From assembly GCF_014851915.1 (NCBI RefSeq), contig NZ_JACVAP010000002.1, positions 620,001 to 684,000 of the forward strand: a DNA stretch of 64,000 nt, given 5' to 3'. Shown one piece after another: positions 18,475 to 29,836 of this stretch. Both the position numbers and the translations under genes were made by a program. Within the stretch, counting starts at the first letter, position 1, and every line of letters starts with the position of its first letter. Below the pieces are notes generated by a model. It saw only the letters and a list, made by a program, of their open reading frames with translations, searched no databases and was not told the DNA's origin. Source of the stretch: Xanthomonas sp. XNM01. GTDB taxonomy: Bacteria; Pseudomonadota; Gammaproteobacteria; Xanthomonadales; Xanthomonadaceae.

Positions 18475-19721
18475 GCCTGGCCGTCTCCGTCGTCGGCATC
18501 CTCGTCCCCGGCCTCGTCGGCCAGCACGTAGAAGCCGGCCTGCTGCAGGGTCAGCACCGCCGCGCGGCCCTGTGCGCCCAGCGCGGCGTAGGCGGGTGCG
18601 TCGATCGTGTCCAGGTCGGCCAGGCGGCGCGCGTCGGCCACGCCCATCGCCAGGCTGCGGCCGCTGCAGAACAGCGTGGCGCCGCGGGTGTTGCGGCGCC
18701 AGGCCAGCCGCGCCCACGGATGCCGCGACAGGGTCATGCCGGCCGCCAGCGCCTGCTCCAGGTCGCCGTGGTCCAGCTGCGGGCCGTGCGCCATCACATC
18801 GCCGGCGGCGCGGTAGTTGGTGATGAAACGGCCGAACCAGTCGCCGAGGCGGTCGGGGTCGTTCATGCGGATGGCGTTGAGCGCCTCGACCACGCGGTTC
18901 ATCGAGGACACGTCGATCTCGTTCGGATCGGCCGGCACCGCCAAGTCCTCGTCGTGGTAGCGGATCGCCTCGTCGGCGTCGATCAGCACCTCGTCCAGCC
19001 AGTCGCCCATCAGCTCGGACGAGGATGGCGCGCGCATGCCGACCGAGAAGGTCAGGCACGGATCCTCGGCCACGCCGTGGTGCGGCACCAGCGGCGGCAG
19101 GTACAGCATGTCGCCCGGCGCCAGCACCCAGTCGTGGGTGGGGGTGAACTCGCGCAGCAGCTTGATCGCCACGTCGTCACGGAACTCCAGCGACGGCGCC
19201 CCGCGGCCCATCGCCACGCTGGAGTCGATCATCCAGCGGCGGTGGCCGTGGGCCTGCAGCAGGAACACGTCGTAATGGTCGACATGCGCGCCGACCGAGC
19301 CGCCGGTGGCGGCGAAGCTGATCATGATGTCGTCGATGCGCCAGCGCGGCAGGAAGCGGAACTGCTCCAGCAACGCGCGCACGTCCGGGTCCCAGCGGTC
19401 GACGTCCTGGACCAGCAGGGTCCAGTCGTGGTCGGGCAGGCCGGGGAAGTCCTCCTCCTGGAACGGTCCAGTGCGCACGTTCCAGGCGCCGCTGTGGCGG
19501 TCGTGCTGGATCAGGCGTGCCAGTACGCCGTCCTCGCAGGCCAGGCCGGCCAGGTCCTCGGGCATCACCGGCGTCTGGAAATCCGGGAACGCGTTGCGGA
19601 TCAGCAGCGGGCGCTTGTGCCAGTAATCGCGCAGGAACCGGGCGGCCGGCATGCCCAGTGGATGGGCGCGGGTGGCCTGGATCTCGAACGGCAGGGACGG
19701 AGCGGCGGTCTTCTTCTTCAT
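18471..19721 (-). CDS. JmjC-type cupin, ribosomal protein L16 arginine hydroxylase-like (YcfD/RoxA)
   Basis: Fe(II)/2-oxoglutarate oxygenase. The E. coli homologue YcfD hydroxylates an arginine of ribosomal protein L16. The 416-residue protein has FLRDYWHKRPLLIRNAFPDF at the start, the metal motif HxD in GAHVDHYDVFLLQ, and the distal histidine in PPLVPHHGVAED. The C-terminal winged-helix-like part (ELMGDWLDEVLIDADE...) matches the dimerisation and tail region of the family. The ATG at 19721 gives MKKKTAAPSLPFEIQ. Coupling to an acetyltransferase gene suggests a paired protein-modification unit. Confidence 0.87.
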   Translation of the reverse strand: MKKKTAAPSLPFEIQATRAHPLGMPAARFLRDYWHKRPLLIRNAFPDFQTPVMPEDLAGLACEDGVLARLIQHDRHSGAWNVRTGPFQEEDFPGLPDHDWTLLVQDVDRWDPDVRALLEQFRFLPRWRIDDIMISFAATGGSVGAHVDHYDVFLLQAHGHRRWMIDSSVAMGRGAPSLEFRDDVAIKLLREFTPTHDWVLAPGDMLYLPPLVPHHGVAEDPCLTFSVGMRAPSSSELMGDWLDEVLIDADEAIRYHDEDLAVPADPNEIDVSSMNRVVEALNAIRMNDPDRLGDWFGRFITNYRAAGDVMAHGPQLDHGDLEQALAAGMTLSRHPWARLAWRRNTRGATLFCSGRSLAMGVADARRLADLDTIDAPAYAALGAQGRAAVLTLQQAGFYVLADEAGDEDADDGDGQA

Positions 19722-19833
19722 CGGGATGCTGGCGGTGGCCGAGGGCGGCGAGGCGCGCATTGTCGCCCACCTGCGCGGCGTCCGCCTTGCGCTGGAGCAA
19801 GACGGCGCGCGAACGCCGCCGCCCTGCACCCGG

Positions 19834-20334
19834 TCAGATCACGCGGTTGCCGGTGCCGGTGTCCTCCAGCGCCGGGCTGTTGCTGGTATTGACCGAATTG
19901 CGGTCGCCATCGAAGCGCACGCTGCGCAGGGTGCGGCCGAGCACGGTGTTCTCGCTGCCGCCGATGCGGACCTGGCCGGCATCGGTGAGGTTGAGCGTGT
20001 TGCCGTTGCCGCTGACCTCGATCGTCTCCACTTCCTCGTTGAGCACGGTGAAGCGGTCGCCCCGCACCCGGATGCTGCGGGCCTTGTCCAGGTTCAGCGA
20101 GCCGTTGCTGGCGCTGATCACGACCTCGCCGCACTGGCCGTGGATGACCAGGCGACTGTCGTGGCGGGTGATGTGCAGGTCCTTGCCGCCACAGTCGGCG
20201 CCGGAGGCGGGGTCGGTGAGGGCGGTGGCCGCCTCGGCGGCGGAGGTGATGCCGGTGCTGGCCGGGTGCTCGCCGCAGGCGGTGGTCGACAGCAGGAGCA
20301 GCAGCGCGGACGCGGTTCGAATCGGACTGGCCAT
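19834..20334 (-). CDS. Lipoprotein of DUF3060 type
   Basis: A 166-residue lipoprotein with a lipobox at LSTTAC near residue 20. Its body consists of short beta-strand repeats with Gly-Asn turns: GNGNTLNL, GGSENTVLG, DGDRNSVNT. This is characteristic of the DUF3060 family, predicted right-handed beta-helix proteins. Function is unknown. It ends 112 bases before the cupin start. The assignment to DUF3060 is from pattern memory. Confidence 0.72.
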   Translation of the reverse strand: MASPIRTASALLLLLSTTACGEHPASTGITSAAEAATALTDPASGADCGGKDLHITRHDSRLVIHGQCGEVVISASNGSLNLDKARSIRVRGDRFTVLNEEVETIEVSGNGNTLNLTDAGQVRIGGSENTVLGRTLRSVRFDGDRNSVNTSNSPALEDTGTGNRVI

Positions 20335-20381
20335 CCCGAGGGTCCCAAGTGGAGATGGCCGGATGCTCGCAGCGCCGATGT

Positions 20382-21284
20382 TCAGCCGCCGTCAGCGCTG
20401 TCCGCTTCCTGGCGCAGGCGGGCCTCGAGCCGGGTGCGACCGCCATCGGCATAGGCCTGGCAGGCGCCGGGTTCGGACAGGGGGCGGTCGGCGCCCGGGC
20501 CCAGCCGCGACCACAGCGCGCTGGCCGATGGGTGCGGTGTCAGCAGGATGTCGCAGGGCAGGGCGGCGACATCGGCCAGGGTCTGGCGGAAGGCAGCCAC
20601 TGCGGCCGGGTCGTCGCTGTAGCGGTACTGGTCGTCGGTGAAGGCGGTGATGCTGTCGACGTAGGCGATGTCCAGGCAGCGGTCCGCCTCGCAGGAGCGC
20701 CAGGTCCAGCTGGTGCCGCCGGGGGTGTGGCCAGGCGTGGCATGCGCGGTCAGCCGGTTGCCGCCCAGTTCCAGCACCCGGCCGGCCTCGATCGGCTGGA
20801 CGGTGCCGACCGCGGGGAAGGGCTTGAGCGTGAGCAACTGCGGGTCGCGGCGATCGCTGCTGCCGCGGGCGACGACCTCGGCGGCCACGCCACGGGCCAG
20901 CACCGGCGCACCGGTGGCGCGCTGCAGCGCGGCCAGACCGCCGGCGTGGTCCATGTGCTCGTGCGAGAACACGATGGCGCGCACGTCGGCGGGATCGAAA
21001 CCGAGGGCGCGGATGTTGGCCAGGATCAGCGGCGCGGCGCGTTCGGTCGCGGCGTCGACCAGCACGTGGCCCTGCGGCGAGGTCACCAGCAGCGCGCCCA
21101 GACCGCAGGTGCCGACGTACCAGGTGTTGCCGTGGACGTGGTACGGCGACGAAGGATCGTTCCAGCCGGCATCGGCGGCACAGGGGGCGGCCGGCGCGGG
21201 CGTGGCCGCAGCGGAACCCGGCGCTTCGGCGAAGGCCGGGAACGCCGCGATGGCCAGCAGCAGGCAGGACAGGTATCGGGTCAT
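20382..21284 (-). CDS. Subclass B3 metallo-beta-lactamase
   Basis: Zinc hydrolase predicted to open beta-lactam rings, possibly including carbapenems. The 300-residue protein has a signal peptide ([19 protein letters not shown]) and every B3 ligand: H108-x-H110-x-D112-H113 in [11 protein letters not shown]186 in ATPGHTPGG and H251 in [10 protein letters not shown]3-specific segments also match L1 of Stenotrophomonas: [25 protein letters not shown] and [20 protein letters not shown]. The start overlaps the end of the VOC gene by four bases. No LysR-type regulator is adjacent. Actual substrate range is unproven. Confidence 0.9.
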   Translation of the reverse strand: MTRYLSCLLLAIAAFPAFAEAPGSAAATPAPAAPCAADAGWNDPSSPYHVHGNTWYVGTCGLGALLVTSPQGHVLVDAATERAAPLILANIRALGFDPADVRAIVFSHEHMDHAGGLAALQRATGAPVLARGVAAEVVARGSSDRRDPQLLTLKPFPAVGTVQPIEAGRVLELGGNRLTAHATPGHTPGGTSWTWRSCEADRCLDIAYVDSITAFTDDQYRYSDDPAAVAAFRQTLADVAALPCDILLTPHPSASALWSRLGPGADRPLSEPGACQAYADGGRTRLEARLRQEADSADGG

Positions 21285-21679
21285 GACGCGATCTCTTCGT
21301 AGCCGCGGCCGACGAACTGGAGCAGGCACCAGCCATGGCCCCAGGGGTCGGCCAGGCGGACGATGCGGCCCCAGGGCGTCTCGCGGATCGGGGTTTCCTG
21401 GAGCAGGCCGGCGGCCAGCGCGCGCTCCAGTGCGGGTTCGAGCAGTTCGACCACCACATCCAGATGGATGGGCGTCCAGTGGCGGTCGTAGTCGCGCAGG
21501 GAGCCGGCGGCGGCGAGACTGCCGCCGGCATTGGCCAGCAGATAGAGCGGCGCCTGCGCGCCGAGCAGTTCCACGCCGGCATCGCCGAAGCGGCGCGCCG
21601 GCCGCAGCCCGAAGGCCCGGCAGTACAGTGCCTCAGCGGCGGGCAGGTCGGGAACGTCGATGTTGATCAGCAGGTGCAT
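21281..21679 (-). CDS. VOC (glyoxalase/bleomycin-resistance) family protein
   Basis: A 132-residue protein with the vicinal-oxygen-chelate fold: [33 protein letters not shown] forms the first beta-alpha-beta unit, and [24 protein letters not shown] the last. The conserved PWGHGW resembles the usual DPFGHxW motif of the family. The true start is the ATG at 21679, giving MHLLINI. It is upstream of, and overlaps, the metallo-beta-lactamase gene, so both are probably on one transcript. Substrate unknown. Confidence 0.83.
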   Translation of the reverse strand: MHLLINIDVPDLPAAEALYCRAFGLRPARRFGDAGVELLGAQAPLYLLANAGGSLAAAGSLRDYDRHWTPIHLDVVVELLEPALERALAAGLLQETPIRETPWGRIVRLADPWGHGWCLLQFVGRGYEEIAS

Positions 21680-21765
21680 GGCGGAACTCCGGGGCCCATC
21701 GCAATGCCGCTGCACGGTCCGCATGCCCGGCCACCGCGTGCACGATGGCCGGGACCGCGCCGGCG

Positions 21766-23328
<1,563 letters not shown>

Positions 23329-23377
23329 TCATCCGGCAGCCCGCCGTAATCCATTACGCCAACACTGGAGACGGTTC

Positions 23378-24844
<1,467 letters not shown>

Positions 24845-24949
24845 GGCCAGCCGCGTCGGCGATGCTCCGGTTGCTGCACGCGCGAGCGCAGCAACCGTGA
24901 GCTGCACCGCCCGCGTCGCAGCCGGCAGCGACGCGATGCGCCGGGCCGG

Positions 24950-25690
24950 TCAGCGGCGCGCGGCGGCGGCGTCCGCTTCGGCAGCGGCGTCCATCGCCGG
25001 CGCATCGGCCTCGACCCTGGCCGCTGCATCGGCGTTGCCAGCCGTGGAGCGGTCGGGGGCCTGGGTCAGCGCCTCGCCGGTCTGGCCGCCGGCCTCGTCG
25101 TTTCCGGCATGCCTGGTGCGGCAGCCGCTGACGTCGCTGGCGTCCATCGTGGCGTAGGGCGCGAAGGCCGGCAGCGCGGCGGCCACGGCCTGCTGCGATG
25201 CGAGCAGGTCCGGCAGCAGATCACAGATCTTCTGCGCCTCGGCTTCCATCCGCGCGCCCTCGGCCTCCATCTGCTTGCTGAACTCCTCGCTGTTGCCGCC
25301 GAGCAGGCTCTTGAGCGCGCCCCCGGCGGCCCGGGTGCCGAGGTTGGCGCCCTGCATGCCGATCGCGATCCCGGCTTCGGCCACCTTCACGATGTTGCCG
25401 CGATGGGCCAGCAGCAGCGCGCGCTGCGTCTCGTCCACCGGCACCGGCTTGCCATCGATCAGCAGGTCGCCGCGCGGGCTGATCTTGGCCTTGGTCTCGC
25501 CTTCGCCGACGTCGATGTCGGCGTCGGCCAGCTCCCGCCGGGCGCGTTCGATCGCGTCGCGCGAGGTTTTGCCCATCGCGTCGGCCGCGGCGGCAGTGGC
25601 CTGCTGGGCCGCGCTGCGGGCGGTGTCGGCCGGCTGGCAGGCAGCCATCGGCAGCAGGGCGACGAGCAGCAGGGTGCGGGTGATGGTCAT
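24950..25690 (-). CDS. DUF2884 (YggN-like) lipoprotein
   Basis: A 246-residue lipoprotein with signal and lipobox LLPMAAC, followed by an Ala-rich helical segment. The core (about residues 65-200) has KISPRGDLLIDGKPVPVDETQRALLLAHRGNIVKVAEAGIAIG, the diagnostic block of YggN/DUF2884 proteins. The C-terminal 50 residues are low complexity (Ala/Asp/Glu). It is the last gene of the leftward YtrA/ABC operon and a distant paralogue of the gene at 26614, sharing G-D-L/F-L-I-D-G-x-x-V. Family function is unknown. Confidence 0.8.
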   Translation of the reverse strand: MTITRTLLLVALLPMAACQPADTARSAAQQATAAAADAMGKTSRDAIERARRELADADIDVGEGETKAKISPRGDLLIDGKPVPVDETQRALLLAHRGNIVKVAEAGIAIGMQGANLGTRAAGGALKSLLGGNSEEFSKQMEAEGARMEAEAQKICDLLPDLLASQQAVAAALPAFAPYATMDASDVSGCRTRHAGNDEAGGQTGEALTQAPDRSTAGNADAAARVEADAPAMDAAAEADAAAARR

Positions 25691-25711
25691 GGCAGTGTCC
25701 CCTTGGTGATG

Positions 25712-26548
25712 TCAGCGCTTGCGCGGCAGGTCGACCCCGCCGCTGACGGTGCGGTGGGCAACGTCGCCGCTGCCCAGCGAACGGACGCTGAGCCGGCCGC
25801 GCACGTCGCGCACGTCCAGGTCGCCCGAACCGATGGAGCCGATGCGGACGTCGCCGTCGATGTCGGCGAGGGTAGCGTCGCCCGAGCCGATCGACTCGAT
25901 GCGCACGTTGCCGCGTGCACCGGCGAGCTCGAAATCGCCCGAGCCGATGCTGCCGACCTCGACCTGGCCGCCGATGTTGCGCGCGATGAAATCGCCCGAG
26001 CCGATCGAGCCGGCCGCCAGGCTCGCGGCACCGTCGACCATGACGTCGCCCGAGCCCACCTTCGCCACCACGGGGCCGCGCACGTTGCGCACCTCCAGGT
26101 CCCCGGAGCCGACCGTCGCGTCCAGCGAGGCGATCCCGGTGACGTGCACGTCACCCGAGCCCATCGCCAGCTGCACCGCGATGCCGGCAGGGACGCTGCC
26201 GCTCAGGTCCAGATACGCATGGCTGTCGCCGAGCGACAGGCCGATGTTGCCGGCGTCGCGTGCGGCGCGTACGACCAGCGTGTCGCCGCGCTTTTCCTGG
26301 GTCAGCGTCAGCTGTTCCAGCCAGGACGCCTTGGCCGCGCAGGCGCGGCCGGTGACGGCATGCGCACCGCCGGGGAGGGCGTCCAGCCGCAGCGTGTGCT
26401 GCGCGGTTTCGAAGCGGACCGACGTCACGCCCGCCAGATCCAGCTGCAGCGCGCGCGGTGCCGAGTGCGTGCAGTGCTCCGCGGCGATCGCGCCGAGCGG
26501 CATCAGGCAGGCCAGGGCGGTGGCGAGGCCAAGCATGGTCTTGTTCAT
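25712..26548 (-). CDS. Secreted GSGD-repeat beta-helix protein (DUF4097/head-GIN-like)
   Basis: A 278-residue protein with a signal peptide (MNKTMLGLATALACLMPLGAIAA). From residue 130 it has eight GSGD motifs spaced 17-19 residues, such as IGSGDFELAGARGNVRIES and IGSGDLDVRDVRGRLSVRS. The motif marks the turns of a predicted right-handed beta-helix of the DUF2807/DUF4097 kind. Two cysteines near residues 26 and 70 may pair. It lies between two DUF2884 genes (gaps of 21 and 65 bases), so all three are probably co-expressed with the ABC transporter. Its role is unknown; envelope scaffolding or surface binding is a guess. Confidence 0.82.
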   Translation of the reverse strand: MNKTMLGLATALACLMPLGAIAAEHCTHSAPRALQLDLAGVTSVRFETAQHTLRLDALPGGAHAVTGRACAAKASWLEQLTLTQEKRGDTLVVRAARDAGNIGLSLGDSHAYLDLSGSVPAGIAVQLAMGSGDVHVTGIASLDATVGSGDLEVRNVRGPVVAKVGSGDVMVDGAASLAAGSIGSGDFIARNIGGQVEVGSIGSGDFELAGARGNVRIESIGSGDATLADIDGDVRIGSIGSGDLDVRDVRGRLSVRSLGSGDVAHRTVSGGVDLPRKR

Positions 26549-26613
26549 GGATCGGGACACTCCTTGAGGATGGCGGCAGGCGGCAGGCGGCAGGCGCGCG
26601 CCGGGACGGACGG

Positions 26614-27273
26614 TCAGCGCGAGGCGAACTGGCTGCTGAACTCGCGCTCGCAGGATTCGGCGTCGCCCGGTTCCAGCGTCGCGTAAGGCTGGAAGGCAGG
26701 CAGCGCCTGTGCCAGCTGCTGCTGGGTGTCCAGCAGTGCCGGCAGGCGCCGGCAGATGCCGCGGACGCCCGGCTCGACGTGCTCCCTGACGGTCTTCTCG
26801 ATCCGCCTTTCCAGGCTGCCGGTCATCGCGCCGACCATCAGGCTGAACAGCCCGCGGTCGACCGCATCGACCGCCGCCAGCGCGGTGCGCTCGCCGATGT
26901 CGATGCCGCTCTGCGCGATTTCGATGACCAGCCCGCGGTAGGCGAGCAGGTGCTGGCGCTGGCGGGCGTCGACCTCGACCTGGCGTCCGTCGATCAGGAA
27001 GTCGCCGGTCGGGGTGATCTCCGCCTTCGGCACGCTGTCGTCCTGTTTCCTGCGGCGTCCGTCCTTGCCGAAGCTCAGGCTGCTGCCCAGCGCCAGGTTG
27101 TCCGTTTCCAGCTCCCGCCTGGCCTGGGCCAGTTCGGTCCGGATCTCCTTGCGTGCGTCGACCATCTCGCGGCGGATCTCTGCATTGACGCCTTCGTCCC
27201 GCGGCGGTGCCGACCAGGCCGACAGTGGCATGCACAGGGCCAGTCCCAGTCCCACCAGAGGTGCGTACTTCAT
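26614..27273 (-). CDS. DUF2884 (YggN-like) periplasmic protein
   Basis: A 219-residue protein with signal peptide MKYAPLVGLGLALCMPLSAWSA. A basic/acidic helical stretch (EIRREMVDARKEIRTELAQARRELE) follows, then the DUF2884 core ITPTGDFLIDGRQVEVDARQRQHLLAYRGLVIEIAQSGIDIG. The ending PAFQPYATLEPGDAESC parallels PAFAPYATMDASDVSGC of the paralogue at 24950. It is not a lipoprotein, unlike the paralogue. It starts 31 bases after the permease stop. Function unknown. Confidence 0.8.
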   Translation of the reverse strand: MKYAPLVGLGLALCMPLSAWSAPPRDEGVNAEIRREMVDARKEIRTELAQARRELETDNLALGSSLSFGKDGRRRKQDDSVPKAEITPTGDFLIDGRQVEVDARQRQHLLAYRGLVIEIAQSGIDIGERTALAAVDAVDRGLFSLMVGAMTGSLERRIEKTVREHVEPGVRGICRRLPALLDTQQQLAQALPAFQPYATLEPGDAESCEREFSSQFASR

Positions 27274-27304
27274 GAGCGTGTCTCCTTTGCGGGGCCAGGC
27301 GGGA

Positions 27305-28306
27305 TCAGGCTTCGTCGCGCCAGCGGCGCAGGTAGATGGCGGCGGCGATGAAGGCCACGCCGACGGCGACGCCGATCCACAGGTCCAGGTTGGCGTAGAT
27401 CTTCCAGCTGGTGGTCTGCTCGAGCACCATGCGGATCACTTCGCCGGGGTTCTCGATCTGGCGGTCGCCGACGTCGAACTGGCCCTGCAGCGCGGCCGGC
27501 GCCCAGGTGCCGGGGATGACGCTCATCAGGCCGCGGTAGACCACCACGTACCAGATGGTGCCGTGCGGAACGCTGATGCCCGGCATCGCGCCGACGATGC
27601 TGATGATCAGGCAGCCCAGGAACGGCAGCAGCACGGCCCACAGGAACGGCTTGCTGCGCACCCAGGCCGAGCAGAACATCAACCAGCCCACTGCCGGCAG
27701 CGACCACAGCACGCCGAGCGGAAGGGTGATCAGGGCATTGCCGAACACGCGCAACGGATGGGCGTGGGTGAAGATCGCAGCCGGCTCCGGGGCCCCGCTG
27801 GCGTACATCGCGACGCCGGCGACGATCCACAGCAGCAGGCCGAACGCCAGGCCGACCACGACCGAGATCACCGGCGCCAGCAGCGCCGCCCAGACCGCCT
27901 TGGACAGCACGGTCTGCGTGTCCGAGACCGGCAGCGACTTCCAGAACAGCGCGCTGCGGTCGCGGCGGTCGTCGTAGAGGCTGCCCAGTGCGTAGAAGAA
28001 CACCACGAAGGCCAGGACGATGCCGGTCAGGCTGAATCCGGTCAGCAGGATGCCGTCGGCCGCCGCACCCACGTTGTGCGCGTAGCGGGCGAGGTCCTCG
28101 ATGCCGGCCGGTGCATCGTCGGCGATGTTGTCGCGGACCTGGATCACGCCGATCACGGCCACCAGCACCGTGAAGAACAGCGCGATCCCGCAGCTGATCA
28201 GCTGCGCCCACAGGAACCCGCCGCGGTTCTCCCAGTACTCGCGGCGCAGCAGCCAGCCGAAGGTCTGCATCCAGCTGCGTGGAACGGTGGAGGTCATGGC
28301 GTTCAT
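27305..28306 (-). CDS. ABC transporter permease (ABC-2 type) of the YtrA operon
   Basis: A 333-residue inner-membrane protein with about seven hydrophobic segments, for example FLWAQLISCGIALFFTVLVAVIGV, LTGFSLTGIVLAFVVFFYALG and LLPFLGCLIISIVGAMPG. The block FYALGSLYDDRRDRSALFWKSLPVSDTQTVLSKA is the hallmark of ABC-2 exporters linked to YtrA regulators in gammaproteobacteria. The start overlaps the ATPase stop by four bases (ATGA). Substrate unknown; cell-wall-active compounds or lipid-linked molecules are possible by analogy with Bacillus Ytr. Confidence 0.85.
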   Translation of the reverse strand: MNAMTSTVPRSWMQTFGWLLRREYWENRGGFLWAQLISCGIALFFTVLVAVIGVIQVRDNIADDAPAGIEDLARYAHNVGAAADGILLTGFSLTGIVLAFVVFFYALGSLYDDRRDRSALFWKSLPVSDTQTVLSKAVWAALLAPVISVVVGLAFGLLLWIVAGVAMYASGAPEPAAIFTHAHPLRVFGNALITLPLGVLWSLPAVGWLMFCSAWVRSKPFLWAVLLPFLGCLIISIVGAMPGISVPHGTIWYVVVYRGLMSVIPGTWAPAALQGQFDVGDRQIENPGEVIRMVLEQTTSWKIYANLDLWIGVAVGVAFIAAAIYLRRWRDEA

Positions 28307-29175
28307 GCGTAGGTCCCCTTCATCAGTGCCACGAACAGGTCGGCCAGGCCGGGATTGCGGATCTCGCCGAGCGCGGCCAGCCGGTCGCGCGGGGCGTTGT
28401 CGAACAGCAGCACGGTCTTGCCGAACGGCAGGCTGCGTTCCTCGACCGGACCGAGCGCGCGGGCTTCTTCCAGCCGGTCGGCCGGCACCAGCACTTCGGC
28501 ATAGCGTTCGGCCAGGTGTTCCATGTCGGCCGACAGCACGATCCGGCCGTCGCGGATGAACAGCACGTCGGTCAGGATGTGCTCGATCTCCTCGACCTGG
28601 TGGGTGGTCACCAGGATGGTCTTGTTCTCGTCGAAGTAGTCTTCCAGCAGGCGCTGGTAGAACTGCTTGCGGTACAGGATGTCCAGGCCCAGGGTCGGCT
28701 CGTCCAGCACCAGCAGACGCGCATCGATGGCCATCACCAAGGCCAGGTGCAGCTGCACGATCATGCCCTTGGACATCTCGCGCACACGCAGGCCGGGCTT
28801 GAGCTGGGTGTTGGCCAGGAAGCGCTCGCACTTGGCGCGGTCGAAGCGTGGATGGACGCCGGCGACGAAGTCGATCGCCTCGCGGACCCGGATCCAGCGC
28901 GGCAGCACCGCCACGTCGGCGATGAAGCAGACCTCGTTCATCAGCGCATCGCGCTGGGTACGCGGATCCATGCCCAGCACGCTCAACTCGCCATCGAACG
29001 GGGTCAGGCCGAGGATGGACTTCAGGGCGGTGGTCTTGCCCGCGCCGTTCGGGCCGATCAGGCCGACGATGCGGCCGGCGCCGATCTCGAAGTCGGCGCC
29101 GGCCACCGCCAGCTTGTTCTTGTAGGCCTTGCGCAGGCCACGGGCGGAGACGACGGAGTCGGTCGCGGCGTTCAT
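28303..29175 (-). CDS. ABC transporter ATP-binding protein of the YtrA operon
   Basis: A 290-residue ATPase with Walker A GLIGPNGAGKTTALK, a degenerate signature VREMSKGMIVQLHLAL (MSKGM in place of LSGGQ), Walker B LLVLDEPTLGLD and H-loop LVTTHQVEE. The C-terminal 60 residues form a domain typical of CcmA/YtrB-like exporters. The start directly abuts the GntR stop with no spacer, so the regulator and transporter are tightly coupled. It works with the permease at 27305. Confidence 0.88.
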   Translation of the reverse strand: MNAATDSVVSARGLRKAYKNKLAVAGADFEIGAGRIVGLIGPNGAGKTTALKSILGLTPFDGELSVLGMDPRTQRDALMNEVCFIADVAVLPRWIRVREAIDFVAGVHPRFDRAKCERFLANTQLKPGLRVREMSKGMIVQLHLALVMAIDARLLVLDEPTLGLDILYRKQFYQRLLEDYFDENKTILVTTHQVEEIEHILTDVLFIRDGRIVLSADMEHLAERYAEVLVPADRLEEARALGPVEERSLPFGKTVLLFDNAPRDRLAALGEIRNPGLADLFVALMKGTYA

Positions 29176-29538
29176 TCAGTGTTTCCCCGTTGAATTGAGC
29201 AGGTCCTGGATCGTCAGGCCCAGCCGCTGGATGCGTTCGGCCACGGCCGGCCACTCGTCGTTGAGGAAGCGCTCGCGCTCGCTGCTGCGCAGCTGCTTGG
29301 ACGCCTCCTCGGTGACGAACATGCCCAGGCCGCGCCGTTTCTCCACCAGGCCTTCGTCAGCCAGTTCCTGGTAGGCGCGGGAGACGGTGATCGGATTGAG
29401 CTGGTATTCGGCCGCGACCTGGCGGACCGAGGGCAGGGCTTCGCCCGGCTTGAGGATGCCGTCCAGCATCATGGCGATCACGCGCTCCTTCAGTTGTCGA
29501 TAGATCGGAGCGCCGTCGCTCCACTGGATGTCGCTCAT
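29176..29538 (-). CDS. GntR-family repressor, YtrA subfamily (HpaR1-like)
   Basis: A 120-residue regulator. The winged helix (residues 9-75) reads APIYRQLKERVIAMMLDGILKPGEALPSVRQVAAEYQLNPITVSRAYQELADEGLVEKRRG, and only a short C-terminal dimerisation part follows, which defines the YtrA subfamily. YtrA members usually repress their own ABC operon. HpaR1 of Xanthomonas campestris, a virulence regulator, belongs to this subfamily and could be the orthologue. A dyad overlapping the operon promoter (29813-29836) is its likely operator. Confidence 0.88.
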   Translation of the reverse strand: MSDIQWSDGAPIYRQLKERVIAMMLDGILKPGEALPSVRQVAAEYQLNPITVSRAYQELADEGLVEKRRGLGMFVTEEASKQLRSSERERFLNDEWPAVAERIQRLGLTIQDLLNSTGKH

Positions 29539-29539
29539 G

Positions 29540-29788
29540 TCAACCCCGAGTACGCAATGCATGCGCAAAGGAGAAATAGGGCATGGCGGAGGAAGCACGG
29601 AGCCTGCGCACGGGCCGCTCCGCGGCATCGCCCAGGTCGCTGTCGCCGCGTTCCGCGGCGGCCTCCTCCCGGCCATAATGGCCACGGAGTCCATCGTGGT
29701 CGGGCAGCGCTCGGCTGCCCCCCAGTACCAGCAGGGCAACGCCCGTCGCCAGCAGGCTGGAGCGAAGTGCGGGAGACATGCGAGTCAT
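29540..29788 (-). CDS. Small hypothetical membrane or secreted protein leading the YtrA operon
   Basis: An 82-residue frame, MTRMSPALRSSLLATGVALLVLGGSRA, with one hydrophobic segment or signal anchor and a charged remainder rich in Arg/Glu/Asp. An AGGAAA ribosome binding site lies just upstream of the ATG, and the frame ends one base before the GntR start, both of which support translation. No homologue is recognised, and the downstream half is low in recognisable structure, so it may instead be a leader region. Confidence 0.45.
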   Translation of the reverse strand: MTRMSPALRSSLLATGVALLVLGGSRALPDHDGLRGHYGREEAAAERGDSDLGDAAERPVRRLRASSAMPYFSFAHALRTRG

Positions 29789-29812
29789 CGGCGTTTCCTG
29801 CTTTGGGTGACT

Positions 29813-29836
29813 GGTGTTGTATTCAACTATAACACC
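29813..29836. promoter_or_regulatory. Dyad operator, probable YtrA/GntR binding site
   Basis: A 24-base imperfect palindrome, GGTGTT at one end and AACACC at the other with further symmetric TA steps; 18 of 24 positions are symmetric. It overlaps the -10 box of the operon promoter, which fits repression by the GntR protein encoded just downstream. Confidence 0.65.
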
